From NCBI GenBank assembly GCA_035503615.1, contig DATJTI010000068.1:1-64000 (forward strand): DNA of 64,000 nucleotides, read 5' to 3'. Below, piece by piece: positions 33,879-43,401 of the stretch (position 1 is its first letter; each line of letters starts with the position of its first letter). Source of the DNA: AP-15 sp035503615. GTDB taxonomy: Bacteria > Pseudomonadota > Alphaproteobacteria > ATCC43930 > CGMCC-115725. The translations under genes were made by a program, and so were the position numbers. The notes below the pieces were generated by a model, which worked only from the letters and a program-made list of their open reading frames with translations, had not been told where the DNA came from and searched no databases.

Positions 33879-34856
33879 ATGCCGCAAACCTCCGTCACGA
33901 CCCGGCCGGTCGAAGGCCCGAGCGCCTGGTTGCGGCGCGATGTCCGCACCGAGGATTGGCGGGTCGTGCTCGACGCCGCCGCGATCGACGAGATCCGCCA
34001 CATCGCCGACGAGCTGCGCCGGTATCCGCTGCCGACGATCGTGCTCGAACCGGGTCATTTCGCGATGCCGGCCTGCCGTGCGGCGATGGCGCGGCTGCGC
34101 GACATCCTGGTACGCGGCGTTCGCTTCGCGATCCTCGACCGGCTGCCGATCACCGAACTCGATGTCGGCGAGGCGACCGCGATCTACTGGCTCTTGGCGA
34201 GCATGGTCGCGCGGCCGGTCGCGCAGAAGCTCGACGGCACCTTGATCTACGATGTGCTCGATACCGGGCAGCAGGCCCTGCCCGGATCGGGGATCCGTCC
34301 GGACAAGACCAATACCGAGATCCGGTTTCATAACGACAATGCATATAACGCGACGCCGCCCGACTATGTCGGTCTGTTGTGCCTGCGCCAGGCGGTGCGC
34401 GGCGGTCACAGCCGGGTGCTCAGCTTTCATACCGCGCACAACCGGATGCAGACGCGCTGTCCCGAGCGGCTGGCGCGGCTTTACGAGCCGTTCTGGTTCG
34501 ACCGTCAGCGCGAATTCCATCCTGGCGAGAGCCCGGTCTTCGCCGCTCCGGTCTTTGCTGGCGACAGCGAGATCAAGGCGCGGTTCAGCGTGCACCAGAT
34601 CAACAGCGGCTATGCGCTCCGGGGCGAGCCGCTCGATCCCGCGGGCGAAGCCGCGATCGCAACCCTGCTCGACATCTTCGAGGAAGATGATCTGTCGATC
34701 GATTTCGATCTCGAACCGGGACAGATCCAATTTGTCGACAACCGGGCGCTCGGGCACAGCCGCACCGCCTTTGTCGATGACCCGCAGCCCGAAGCACGGC
34801 GGCATTTGGTGCGGCTGTGGCTGCGCGACGGCGGCCGGCGGGCCTATACCGGATAG
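33879..34856 (+). CDS. TauD/TfdA family Fe(II)/2-oxoglutarate dioxygenase
   Basis: This 325-residue enzyme has the facial-triad HxD in EIRFHNDNAYN (His and Asp), the distal His in VDNRALGHSRTAFVD and an Arg nearby for 2-oxoglutarate. RYPLPTIVLEPGHFAMPACR near the N-terminus is typical of the clavaminate-synthase-like subgroup. The substrate cannot be told from sequence. It starts with ATG after GGGAGA. The next gene starts about 105 bases downstream. Confidence 0.85.
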   Translation: MPQTSVTTRPVEGPSAWLRRDVRTEDWRVVLDAAAIDEIRHIADELRRYPLPTIVLEPGHFAMPACRAAMARLRDILVRGVRFAILDRLPITELDVGEATAIYWLLASMVARPVAQKLDGTLIYDVLDTGQQALPGSGIRPDKTNTEIRFHNDNAYNATPPDYVGLLCLRQAVRGGHSRVLSFHTAHNRMQTRCPERLARLYEPFWFDRQREFHPGESPVFAAPVFAGDSEIKARFSVHQINSGYALRGEPLDPAGEAAIATLLDIFEEDDLSIDFDLEPGQIQFVDNRALGHSRTAFVDDPQPEARRHLVRLWLRDGGRRAYTG

Positions 34857-34963
34857 GCGGCGAACCTCCGCCCTCGGCCACCTCAGCGCGCCCAGCCATG
34901 CCGGGCGGTCGACCAAAACAAGCCGTTCTTGACGAGAGCGGTGGCGCAGCGGGATGCTGCCTC

Positions 34964-35584
34964 ATGCGCCGCCTTCCGCTGCTCGCCCCATTGTGCCTGG
35001 CGGCCGGCATCGCCTCGCATGCCGCGATTGCCCAGGACGGTGCCGAGCGCGCGCCGCAAACCACGCTTTTGAAGGCGCTGACCGTCGACTTGAACGGCGA
35101 CCGGGGTTCGAACATTTATCGGGCCATCTGGCACGATGTGTTCGACCAAGAACTGGCGCTACGACAACGGTTGAGCGAGCGGACAAAGCGGCCACCGGTT
35201 TTGACAACCGACGTCTTTGCCGCCGCTTTTGCTGTGCCGGATGGCGAGATCATCGTCTCCGCCACCGATACCGGTAACGGCTGCCAGAGCTATACCAATA
35301 TCGGACTGCCATCCAGTCTGATGACCTGTCCGATGAAGGTGGCGCTTGTGCACGATCATGAACCGAAAATCATTTACTCGAGTGACTCTTTTGCATTTTC
35401 GATCGGCGTCGACAGTGAAGGGAAGTTCGAGAACGAGAATCCTGAAAACAGGACCGCTGTGACTTTCGATCCGGTCAAGAAGATGCTCAGCACCCGCCTA
35501 TTCGAAGCAGGCCAGCCGGCGAACACGCGCGTCGAAGGGTTCAACCCGAACGCCGACAACTCGCAAATTTATCTGAAATATTGA
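34964..35584 (+). CDS. Secreted protein of unknown function
   Basis: This 206-residue protein has a Sec signal peptide (MRRLPLLAPLCLAAGIASHAAIAQ, cleavage likely after AIA or AQ). The mature part has two Cys residues that could form a disulfide (GNGCQSYTN and MTCPMKV), an acidic middle (VDSEGKFENENPENR) and the end SQIYLKY. I do not recognise the family. It has less GC-biased codon use than its neighbours toward the 3' half. The stop lies only seven bases before the next secreted protein gene, so the two are one transcript and may work together. ATG at 34964 is chosen because the signal peptide starts there. Confidence 0.7.
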   Translation: MRRLPLLAPLCLAAGIASHAAIAQDGAERAPQTTLLKALTVDLNGDRGSNIYRAIWHDVFDQELALRQRLSERTKRPPVLTTDVFAAAFAVPDGEIIVSATDTGNGCQSYTNIGLPSSLMTCPMKVALVHDHEPKIIYSSDSFAFSIGVDSEGKFENENPENRTAVTFDPVKKMLSTRLFEAGQPANTRVEGFNPNADNSQIYLKY

Positions 35585-35591
35585 GCGCGCA

Positions 35592-36239
35592 ATGCGGCTT
35601 GCCATAGTGGCGATGATGTCCGCCCTGATGTTGTTCACCGGCATCGCCAACGATGCCTGGGCACAACGCTGCCCGACCCATGGCCTGTTGCAGATCGCCG
35701 CCGCCATCAAGGCGTCGAGCGTCGCCGCCAGTGCGATCAAAAGCCGATCGTGCATGTGGGCGGCAGCTGCCCGGATGGAGTCGGGAGGAGGGCGCCTCTG
35801 CGCTCACAACAGCAACAATTTCGGGGTTTTGCAGCTCAGCCGGGAAAATATCGTCCGCCTAGGGCTAACGCCTGCGCAATACATGGCCGCGTCGCTCCAA
35901 GACCAGATCGATGGCTGGGCAATGACCGCCGCCGACAACAACCACTCCCGCGGTTACAAGGAAATCGACCAGGACATCGCTGATACATTGAGGTTTGGAT
36001 ATGTGATGGACGGGGTACTCGCGGCTTGCTCGCAGTTCGGGCCGACCATCTGCAACCACGACATGGACCTGATCGAGCACGGCATCGCGCTGCCGTTACG
36101 GGGCGGCAACGGCGCCATCCCGTGCAAGGATTGGAGCTGTGCGCACGGCACGGCCAACCAGGACGGAAATGGGCAAACGATCGTTTCATGGGGGCTCGTT
36201 ATCGAGGGCGAAATTCACAATTCGCAATGTGTCGATTGA
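35592..36239 (+). CDS. Secreted lysozyme/transglycosylase-like protein
   Basis: This 215-residue protein has a signal peptide (MRLAIVAMMSALMLFTGIANDAWA). The mature protein has the block AAAARMESGGGRLCAHNSNNFGVLQLSRENI, similar to lysozyme-fold lytic transglycosylases (ES...G.LQ), followed by AASLQDQIDGWAMTA. Six or more cysteines suggest disulfides in the periplasm or outside. The catalytic Glu would be in MESGG. Family membership is inferred from this motif alone; the ending with GTANQDGNG is unusual. It is coupled to the preceding unknown gene. The partner could be an accessory or inhibitor, but this is only conjecture. Confidence 0.65.
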   Translation: MRLAIVAMMSALMLFTGIANDAWAQRCPTHGLLQIAAAIKASSVAASAIKSRSCMWAAAARMESGGGRLCAHNSNNFGVLQLSRENIVRLGLTPAQYMAASLQDQIDGWAMTAADNNHSRGYKEIDQDIADTLRFGYVMDGVLAACSQFGPTICNHDMDLIEHGIALPLRGGNGAIPCKDWSCAHGTANQDGNGQTIVSWGLVIEGEIHNSQCVD

Positions 36240-36275
36240 GACCGTCGCGGTCTTACGTTCATCTGGAGGCGGGGA

Positions 36276-37604
36276 TTGAGAACGATCGGTGCGACCAATC
36301 TGGATCTCGTGACGGCGCTTGCCGAAGCCGAGGCACGCTACCGCGCCGGCAACCCGAAGAGCCTCGCCCAGCACCGCGCCGCGTGTGCGGCGATGCCCGG
36401 CGGCAACACCCGCGCCTCGCTCCATGTCGATCCGTTTCCGCTGACGATGGCGCGCGGTGAAGGTGCGCGGCTGTGGGATCTCGACGGGCACGAATATGCC
36501 GATTTCCTCAGCGAGTTCACCGCCGGGATCTACGGCCACTCGCACCCGGCGATCCGCCGCGCGGTGATGGCCGCGCTTGAAGGCGGGCTCAATCTCGGCG
36601 CGCATGGCGAGGCCGAAGCCCGCTTCGCCGCGGCGGTGTGCGCACGCTTCCCGTCGATCGAGTTGGTGCGTTTCACCAATTCCGGCACCGAGGCCAATCT
36701 GATGGCGGTCGCCGCGGCGCGGGCGATCACCGGGCGGCCGAAGATCCTGGTGTTCGCCGGCGGCTACCACGGCGGCGTTTTCTATTTTCGCGGCGATGGC
36801 AGTCCGCTCAACGCGCCGTTCGCGTTTCTGCTCGGCCGCTACAACGATCTCGCCATGGTCGAGGAGCTGGTCGGCCCGCATCGTGCCGAACTCGCCGCGA
36901 TCCTGGTCGAGCCGATGCAGGGCACCACCGGCTGCATCGCCGCCGAGCGCGAATTTCTCGCCGGGCTGCGCCGGCTGGCGAGCGATGGCGGGGCGCTGTT
37001 GATCTTTGACGAGGTCATGACCTCGCGGCTGGCGCCGGGCGGGTTGCAAGAGGTGCATGGCATCCTCCCCGACCTGACGACCTTGGGGAAATATCTCGGC
37101 GGCGGCATGAGCTTTGGCGCCTTTGGCGGCCGCGCCGACATCATGGAGCGCTTCGACCCGCGCCGAGCGCATGCGTTCGAGCACGCCGGCACCTTCAACA
37201 ACAATCTGTTGACGATGACTGCCGGTTACGCCGGCCTGACCGAAATCTATACGCCGGAGCGCGCCCGCGCCCTGAACGAGTGGGGTGACGCATTGCGGCG
37301 GCGGCTCGGGGCCATCGCCCGCCGGCAGGGGTTGCCGATGCAGTTCACTGGCATCGGTTCGATGATGTCGGTGCACATGACCGACCGGCCGATCCGCTGT
37401 GAAGAGGATGCCGCGCAGGGCAGTGGCGCGCTGCGCGACCTGTTCTGGTTCGACCTCGTCGCCGCCGGCATCTGGTTCGCCAGGCGCGGCATGTTCGCGT
37501 TGTCGATTGCTCTCGACGATCGCGATGCCGACCGGCTCGCCGCTGCGGTCGAGGAATTCGCCGAGACCCGCGCGCCGCTGTTCGATCGCGCCCCGGCAGC
37601 CTAG
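36276..37604 (+). CDS. Class III pyridoxal-phosphate aminotransferase (glutamate-1-semialdehyde-aminomutase-like)
   Basis: This 442-residue PLP enzyme shows MPGGNTRASLHVDPFPLTMARGEGARLWDLDGHEYADFLSEFTAGIYGHSHPAI at the N-terminal side, NSGTEANLMAVAAARAITGR, the DEVMTSRLAPGG cofactor block and TLGKYLGGGMSFGAFGG with the Schiff-base Lys. It resembles HemL but is probably a transaminase on another substrate, because the sequence diverges and the heme cluster elsewhere lacks it. The start is TTG at 36276, seven bases after GGAGG; no ATG is nearby. A GTG at 36309 is the alternative. Confidence 0.88.
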   Translation: MRTIGATNLDLVTALAEAEARYRAGNPKSLAQHRAACAAMPGGNTRASLHVDPFPLTMARGEGARLWDLDGHEYADFLSEFTAGIYGHSHPAIRRAVMAALEGGLNLGAHGEAEARFAAAVCARFPSIELVRFTNSGTEANLMAVAAARAITGRPKILVFAGGYHGGVFYFRGDGSPLNAPFAFLLGRYNDLAMVEELVGPHRAELAAILVEPMQGTTGCIAAEREFLAGLRRLASDGGALLIFDEVMTSRLAPGGLQEVHGILPDLTTLGKYLGGGMSFGAFGGRADIMERFDPRRAHAFEHAGTFNNNLLTMTAGYAGLTEIYTPERARALNEWGDALRRRLGAIARRQGLPMQFTGIGSMMSVHMTDRPIRCEEDAAQGSGALRDLFWFDLVAAGIWFARRGMFALSIALDDRDADRLAAAVEEFAETRAPLFDRAPAA

Positions 37605-37674
37605 CGCAATGGTTAAGGGCTAGCGCAATGGTTAGGGCCGGCGCAATGGTCAGGGCTGGAGCAATGGCGCAGGC
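37602..37674 (+). repeat. Four 18-19-bp tandem repeats starting at the aminotransferase stop codon
   Basis: Units begin at 37602, 37621, 37639 and 37657 and share the core GCAATGG followed by a purine-rich GGGC (the last is diverged). The first unit begins with the TAG stop codon itself, and the second unit also starts TAGCGCAATGG. Confidence 0.75.
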
Positions 37675-37949
37675 AAGTTAACCCGGTCGCGGCCCGGCCG
37701 TCTGCTGCGACCGCCGCCGGTGGCGCCGTGCGGCCTGCTGCGGCTTAAGCCGGCCTCGGGGGATGGGCGCAGGAGTCGGGCGCCCGCGGGGTTGCCCGGC
37801 CTGCGCGCGAGTTGACCTTGAGGGCGTGCGTGACCAAATCTCGCCCGCACCGCACCCCTTCTGCGGCGGGCCGGCACCGGCGGTGGCGGGTGAGGCCTGC
37901 CGGGGACCGCCGGCCAGCCGGTGCCACAAGACGAGATGCTTGATTTCTT
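37605..37949. other. Gene-free stretch upstream of hrcA
   Basis: Apart from the tandem repeats at its left end, this 345-base GC-rich gap holds no convincing gene. I looked for a CIRCE element (TTAGCACTC with inverted copy) and for an RpoH-type promoter before hrcA and saw neither clearly. Confidence 0.6.
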
Positions 37950-39011
37950 ATGCCGCGATTGACCGAAACCTCGCCGATCATCGAGCTGACCGAGCGCAGC
38001 CGGGAGATTTTTCGGCTGATCGTCGACGGTTTTGTCGCGACCGGCGAGCCGATCGGGTCACGCACGCTATCGCGGCTGCTCGGCCAGAACCTGTCATCGG
38101 CGACGATCCGCAACGTCATGGCCGATCTCGAACAGGCCGGGCTGTTGTATGCGCCCCACACTTCGGCCGGGCGGCTGCCGACCGAAGCGGGGCTGCGCCT
38201 GTTTGTGCATGGGCTGCTCGAGGTCGGACGGCTCGCCGAGGAGGAACGCCGCAACCTCGAGAGCCTGTGCATGGCCCGTGGCAAGAACCTGCCCCAGGCG
38301 CTCGAAGAGGCGACCAGCGCGCTTTCCGGGCTGTCGCATTGCGTCGGGGTCGTGGTCGCGCCCAAGCAGCAGGATCGGCCGCTGAAACATTTCGAATTCG
38401 TCCATCTTGGCGGCGGGCGCGCGCTCGTCGTGCTGGTGACCGAGGATGGGCTGGTCGAAAATCGGGTCATCGAGATGCCGCTCGGCCTGCCGCCGGTCGC
38501 GCTCGCCACCGCGAGCAACTATCTGAACGCCCGGCTGGTCGGCCGGACCATCGAGGAAGCACGCTCCGAGATCGAGGCGGAAATCGCCTCGCACCGCGCC
38601 CAGCTCGATGAATTGACCTCGAAACTGGTTTCGGCCGGACTGGCGAACCGGGCCGGCGAGGACGAGGGCAGCGTTCTGATCGTGCGCGGCCAGGCGAACC
38701 TGCTCGACGATGTGACGGCACTCGCCGATCTTGAAAGGCTGCGCACGCTGTTCGAGATGCTGGAAACCCGCGATACCGTGCTGCGCCTGCTCGACGCCAG
38801 CAAGCAGGGCGAGGGGGTGCAGATCTTCATCGGAGCCGAGAACCGGCTGTTTGGGGTCGCCGGCTGCTCGGTGGTGATTGCTCCCTACCAGAACAGCCGC
38901 GAGCAGATCGTCGGCGCGATCGGGGTCATCGGCCCCACCCGCATCAACTATGCCCGGATCATCCCGATAGTGGACTACACCGCGAAGATCATCGGGCGAC
39001 TTCTCGGATAG
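37950..39011 (+). CDS. hrcA: Heat-inducible transcription repressor HrcA
   Basis: This 353-residue HrcA has the winged-helix N-terminus ELTERSREIFRLIVDGFVATGEPIGSRTLSRLLGQNLSSATIRNVMADLEQAGLLYAPHTSAGRLPTEAG. A GAF-like domain and the C-terminal YNYARIIPIVDYTAKIIGRLL-like end follow. It normally represses groESL and dnaK via CIRCE, but no CIRCE was found in this window. It is eight bases from grpE, a common alphaproteobacterial pairing. Confidence 0.96.
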   Translation: MPRLTETSPIIELTERSREIFRLIVDGFVATGEPIGSRTLSRLLGQNLSSATIRNVMADLEQAGLLYAPHTSAGRLPTEAGLRLFVHGLLEVGRLAEEERRNLESLCMARGKNLPQALEEATSALSGLSHCVGVVVAPKQQDRPLKHFEFVHLGGGRALVVLVTEDGLVENRVIEMPLGLPPVALATASNYLNARLVGRTIEEARSEIEAEIASHRAQLDELTSKLVSAGLANRAGEDEGSVLIVRGQANLLDDVTALADLERLRTLFEMLETRDTVLRLLDASKQGEGVQIFIGAENRLFGVAGCSVVIAPYQNSREQIVGAIGVIGPTRINYARIIPIVDYTAKIIGRLLG

Positions 39012-39019
39012 GACGGACC

Positions 39020-39604
39020 ATGGATGAACGAGACGACGAGCCGATGGCGGAAACGGGTGGTGCGGCCGCCAACCGCGATGACGGTGCCACCGAGGTCGCG
39101 CCCGAGGAGCGCATCGCTCGGCTCGAAGCGGAACTCGCCGATTACAAGGACCGGCTGCTGCGCGCCCTCGCCGAGGCCGAAAATACCCGCCGCCGGGCGC
39201 GACGCGAACATGAGGACACCCTCAAATACGCGATCAGCGGTTTCGCCAAGGATCTGCTGTCGGCGGCGGACAATCTGCGCCGCGCGCTCGACAGCCTGCC
39301 CGAAGCAGAAGTCAGGGACGAGCGCACCCGCAGCCTGCTGGCCGGGGTCGCGGCCACCGAGCGCGAGCTGTTGTCGGTGTTCGAGCGCCACGGCATCCGC
39401 CGCATCGACCCGCAGGCCGCGCCGTTCGACCACAATTTCCACCAGGCGATCTTTGAGACCGAACGCGGCGATCAGCCGGCCGGCACGATCGTCGAAGTGC
39501 TGCAGCCGGGCTATACGCTGCACGACCGCCTGTTACGCCCGGCCATGGTCGGCGTCGCCAAAGGCGGTCCGCGAGCGACCGAAACCGCCGCCAACGAAGC
39601 CTGA
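39020..39604 (+). CDS. grpE: Nucleotide exchange factor GrpE
   Basis: This 194-residue GrpE releases ADP from DnaK. A long N-terminal helix (ERIARLEAELADYKDRLLRALAEAENTRRRARREHED) is followed by FAKDLLSAADNLRRALDSLP and the beta domain DPQAAPFDHNFHQAIFE...PGTIVEVLQPGYTLHDRLLRPAMVGVAKG-like end. It is co-transcribed with hrcA. dnaK follows 178 bases later behind its own promoter. Confidence 0.96.
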   Translation: MDERDDEPMAETGGAAANRDDGATEVAPEERIARLEAELADYKDRLLRALAEAENTRRRARREHEDTLKYAISGFAKDLLSAADNLRRALDSLPEAEVRDERTRSLLAGVAATERELLSVFERHGIRRIDPQAAPFDHNFHQAIFETERGDQPAGTIVEVLQPGYTLHDRLLRPAMVGVAKGGPRATETAANEA

Positions 39605-39653
39605 GCGTGGCGGCGAACGCCGGGCAAGCCCGACCGGGCTGAACCAGCCGGCC

Positions 39654-39682
39654 GTTGTAGCGCCCATACCGCTCACTTATAT
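39654..39682 (+). promoter_or_regulatory. Putative RpoH (heat-shock) promoter of dnaK
   Basis: GTTG (39654-39657), an 18-base spacer and CTTATAT (39676-39682) match the alphaproteobacterial RpoH pattern CTTG-N17/18-CYTATNT in all but one base. It lies about 100 bases before the dnaK ATG, in an AT-rich interval. Confidence 0.5.
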
Positions 39683-39782
39683 ACCTTTTCAACAGTCAGG
39701 GGACGACTGACCAACCACTTCCCGGGGGATCGGGCTGGTGCTTCCCCGGGCCGCCCGGTCCTGCTTTTGCAAAGAGGTGTCC

Positions 39783-41723
<1,941 letters not shown>

Positions 41724-41758
41724 GCCTCGCTTCGGCGCCGATGCCGATTGCAGGATCG

Positions 41759-41784
41759 CACCCCGGCGGCATGCCGCCGGGGTG
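41759..41784 (+). terminator. Perfect 26-base palindrome between dnaK and dnaJ
   Basis: CACCCCGGCGGC and GCCGCCGGGGTG pair perfectly around AT. It has no U tract. Lying 36 bases after the dnaK stop, it could attenuate read-through or stabilise dnaK mRNA, keeping DnaJ lower than DnaK. Confidence 0.6.
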
Positions 41785-41827
41785 ACGTTCGCGGCCCAGA
41801 CCTTCTCTCAGCCGATCCGATCGAACG

Positions 41828-42958
41828 ATGGCAAAGCAAGATTTTTACGAGGTACTCGGCGTCTCCAAATCGGCCAGTGCCGATGACCTCAAGAGAGCTT
41901 ATCGCAAGCTTGCGATGCAATATCATCCCGACCGCAATCCGGGCGACAAGACCGCCGAGCACAAATTCAAGGAGATCAACGAGGCCTACGACGTTCTGAA
42001 AGACGACCAGAAGCGCGCGGCCTATGACCGGTTCGGTCACGCCGCCTTCGAGCAGGGCGGCGGCCGGGGCCCCGGCGATTTCGCCTTTACCGGCGGGTTC
42101 GCCGATATTTTCGACGAGATGTTCGGCGAGTTCATGGGGGGCGGTCGCCGCGGCCCGCAGGGGTCGAGCCGCGGCAGCGATCTGCGCTACAATCTCGAGA
42201 TCACCCTCGAGGACAGCTTCCGCGGCAAGCAGACCACGATCCGGGTCCCCAATCTTGTTGCCTGCGAACAATGCAGCGGGAGCGGTGCGGAGTCCGGCTC
42301 CAAGCCGGTCTCCTGTCCGACCTGCCACGGGCGCGGGCGCGTGCGCACCCAGCAGGGCTTCTTCTCGATCGAACGAACCTGCCCCGGCTGCCAGGGCGCC
42401 GGCCGGGTCATTGACAAGCCGTGCAAAGGCTGCGGCGGCCAGGGCCGGGTGCGACGCGAGAAGACGCTGTCGGTCAACATCCCGCCCGGGGTCGAGGACG
42501 GCACCCGCATCCGGCTCGCCGGCGAGGGCGAAGCCGGCGTGCGCAGCGCCGCCGCCGGCGATCTCTATATCTTCGTCACGGTGTCGCCGCATCGCATCTT
42601 TCAGCGCGATGGCGCCAACATCCATTGCCGGGTGCCGATCCCGTTCACGACCGCCGCACTCGGGGGCACGATCGAGGTGCCGACCGTCGACGGCAGCCGG
42701 GCGCGGGTCACGGTGCCGCCCGGAACCCAGTCCGGGCACCAGTTCCGGCTGAGGGCGAAAGGCATGAGCGTGCTGCGCTCGACGGCGCGCGGCGACATGT
42801 TCGTCGAGGCGACGGTCGAGACCCCGGTCAACCTGACCAAGCGTCAGCAGGAGCTGCTGCGCGAATTCGAGAAGGAAGGCGAGAACCACCGCATCCACCC
42901 CGAGAGCGAGGGCTTTTTTGCTCGCGTCAAGGAATTCTTCGAGGATTTGCGGGAATAG
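41828..42958 (+). CDS. dnaJ: Co-chaperone DnaJ
   Basis: This 376-residue Hsp40 has the J domain with AMQYHPDRNPGDK (HPD motif) and a Gly/Phe-rich linker. Four CxxCxGxG zinc repeats follow (CEQCSGSG, CPTCHGRG, CPGCQGAG, CKGCGGQG), then the C-terminal substrate domain. It stimulates DnaK ATPase. It begins MAKQDFYEVLGVSKSASADDLKRAYRK. The Shine-Dalgarno is weak. Confidence 0.98.
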   Translation: MAKQDFYEVLGVSKSASADDLKRAYRKLAMQYHPDRNPGDKTAEHKFKEINEAYDVLKDDQKRAAYDRFGHAAFEQGGGRGPGDFAFTGGFADIFDEMFGEFMGGGRRGPQGSSRGSDLRYNLEITLEDSFRGKQTTIRVPNLVACEQCSGSGAESGSKPVSCPTCHGRGRVRTQQGFFSIERTCPGCQGAGRVIDKPCKGCGGQGRVRREKTLSVNIPPGVEDGTRIRLAGEGEAGVRSAAAGDLYIFVTVSPHRIFQRDGANIHCRVPIPFTTAALGGTIEVPTVDGSRARVTVPPGTQSGHQFRLRAKGMSVLRSTARGDMFVEATVETPVNLTKRQQELLREFEKEGENHRIHPESEGFFARVKEFFEDLRE

Positions 42959-42976
42959 CTTCGCCTTCCCGGCGGG

Positions 42977-43017
42977 CAGCGGCCGGCGGCATTGCCAGCG
43001 GCAGGTGCCGGCCGCTG
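42977..43017 (+). terminator. Hairpin after dnaJ
   Basis: An 11-bp perfect stem CAGCGGCCGGC / GCCGGCCGCTG lies at 42977-42987 and 43007-43017 with a 19-base loop. It sits between dnaJ and a convergent lipoprotein gene and could end transcription from both sides, though it lacks a U run. Confidence 0.55.
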
Positions 43018-43039
43018 TACTGGCCGACGATGGCTCGGA

Positions 43040-43285
43040 TCAGTAGCAGATCGGTGACGGACCTGCATAGGCGGTGCGCGGCGAGGTCGCCGCACCGCCG
43101 ACGGCACCGGTCAGCCCGCCGACCAGTGCGCCAAGCCCGGCATTGCCGCCGATCGCACCCAGCGCCGCCCCGGCGGCAGCACCTGCCGCCCCGGTGCTGA
43201 CCGCCCGGCATCCGGGAGTGACACCGCAACCTACGAGCGGCAGCGCGGCAACGAGAAAAACCATGGGCAGCCAATATCGTCGCAT
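43040..43285 (-). CDS. Small glycine-zipper lipoprotein
   Basis: This 81-residue protein has a lipoprotein signal peptide with lipobox LPLVGCG (Cys20) and a Gly/Ala-rich zipper (AAGAAAGAALGAIGGNAGLGALVGGLTGAVGGA) that can form a membrane-associated helix. Related short lipoproteins are abundant in alphaproteobacteria. It is probably attached to the outer membrane, with unknown function. It converges on dnaJ. Confidence 0.8.
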   Translation of the reverse strand: MRRYWLPMVFLVAALPLVGCGVTPGCRAVSTGAAGAAAGAALGAIGGNAGLGALVGGLTGAVGGAATSPRTAYAGPSPICY

Positions 43286-43401
43286 CCCGACGTCCTCGAT
43301 CGGATCGCAGCCCTGCAGGCTGCTGCTATCCGACCCAACGGCGGGCGCCCTTGGCGAGTTCCGCGATCCCGCGATGCTCGCTATGTCACGCGCGATATTC
43401 G

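Noticed and set aside
36276..37604. Calling the aminotransferase hemL
   Set aside because: It is HemL-like but diverges, lies among unrelated genes and has an unusual TTG start; a general class III call is safer.
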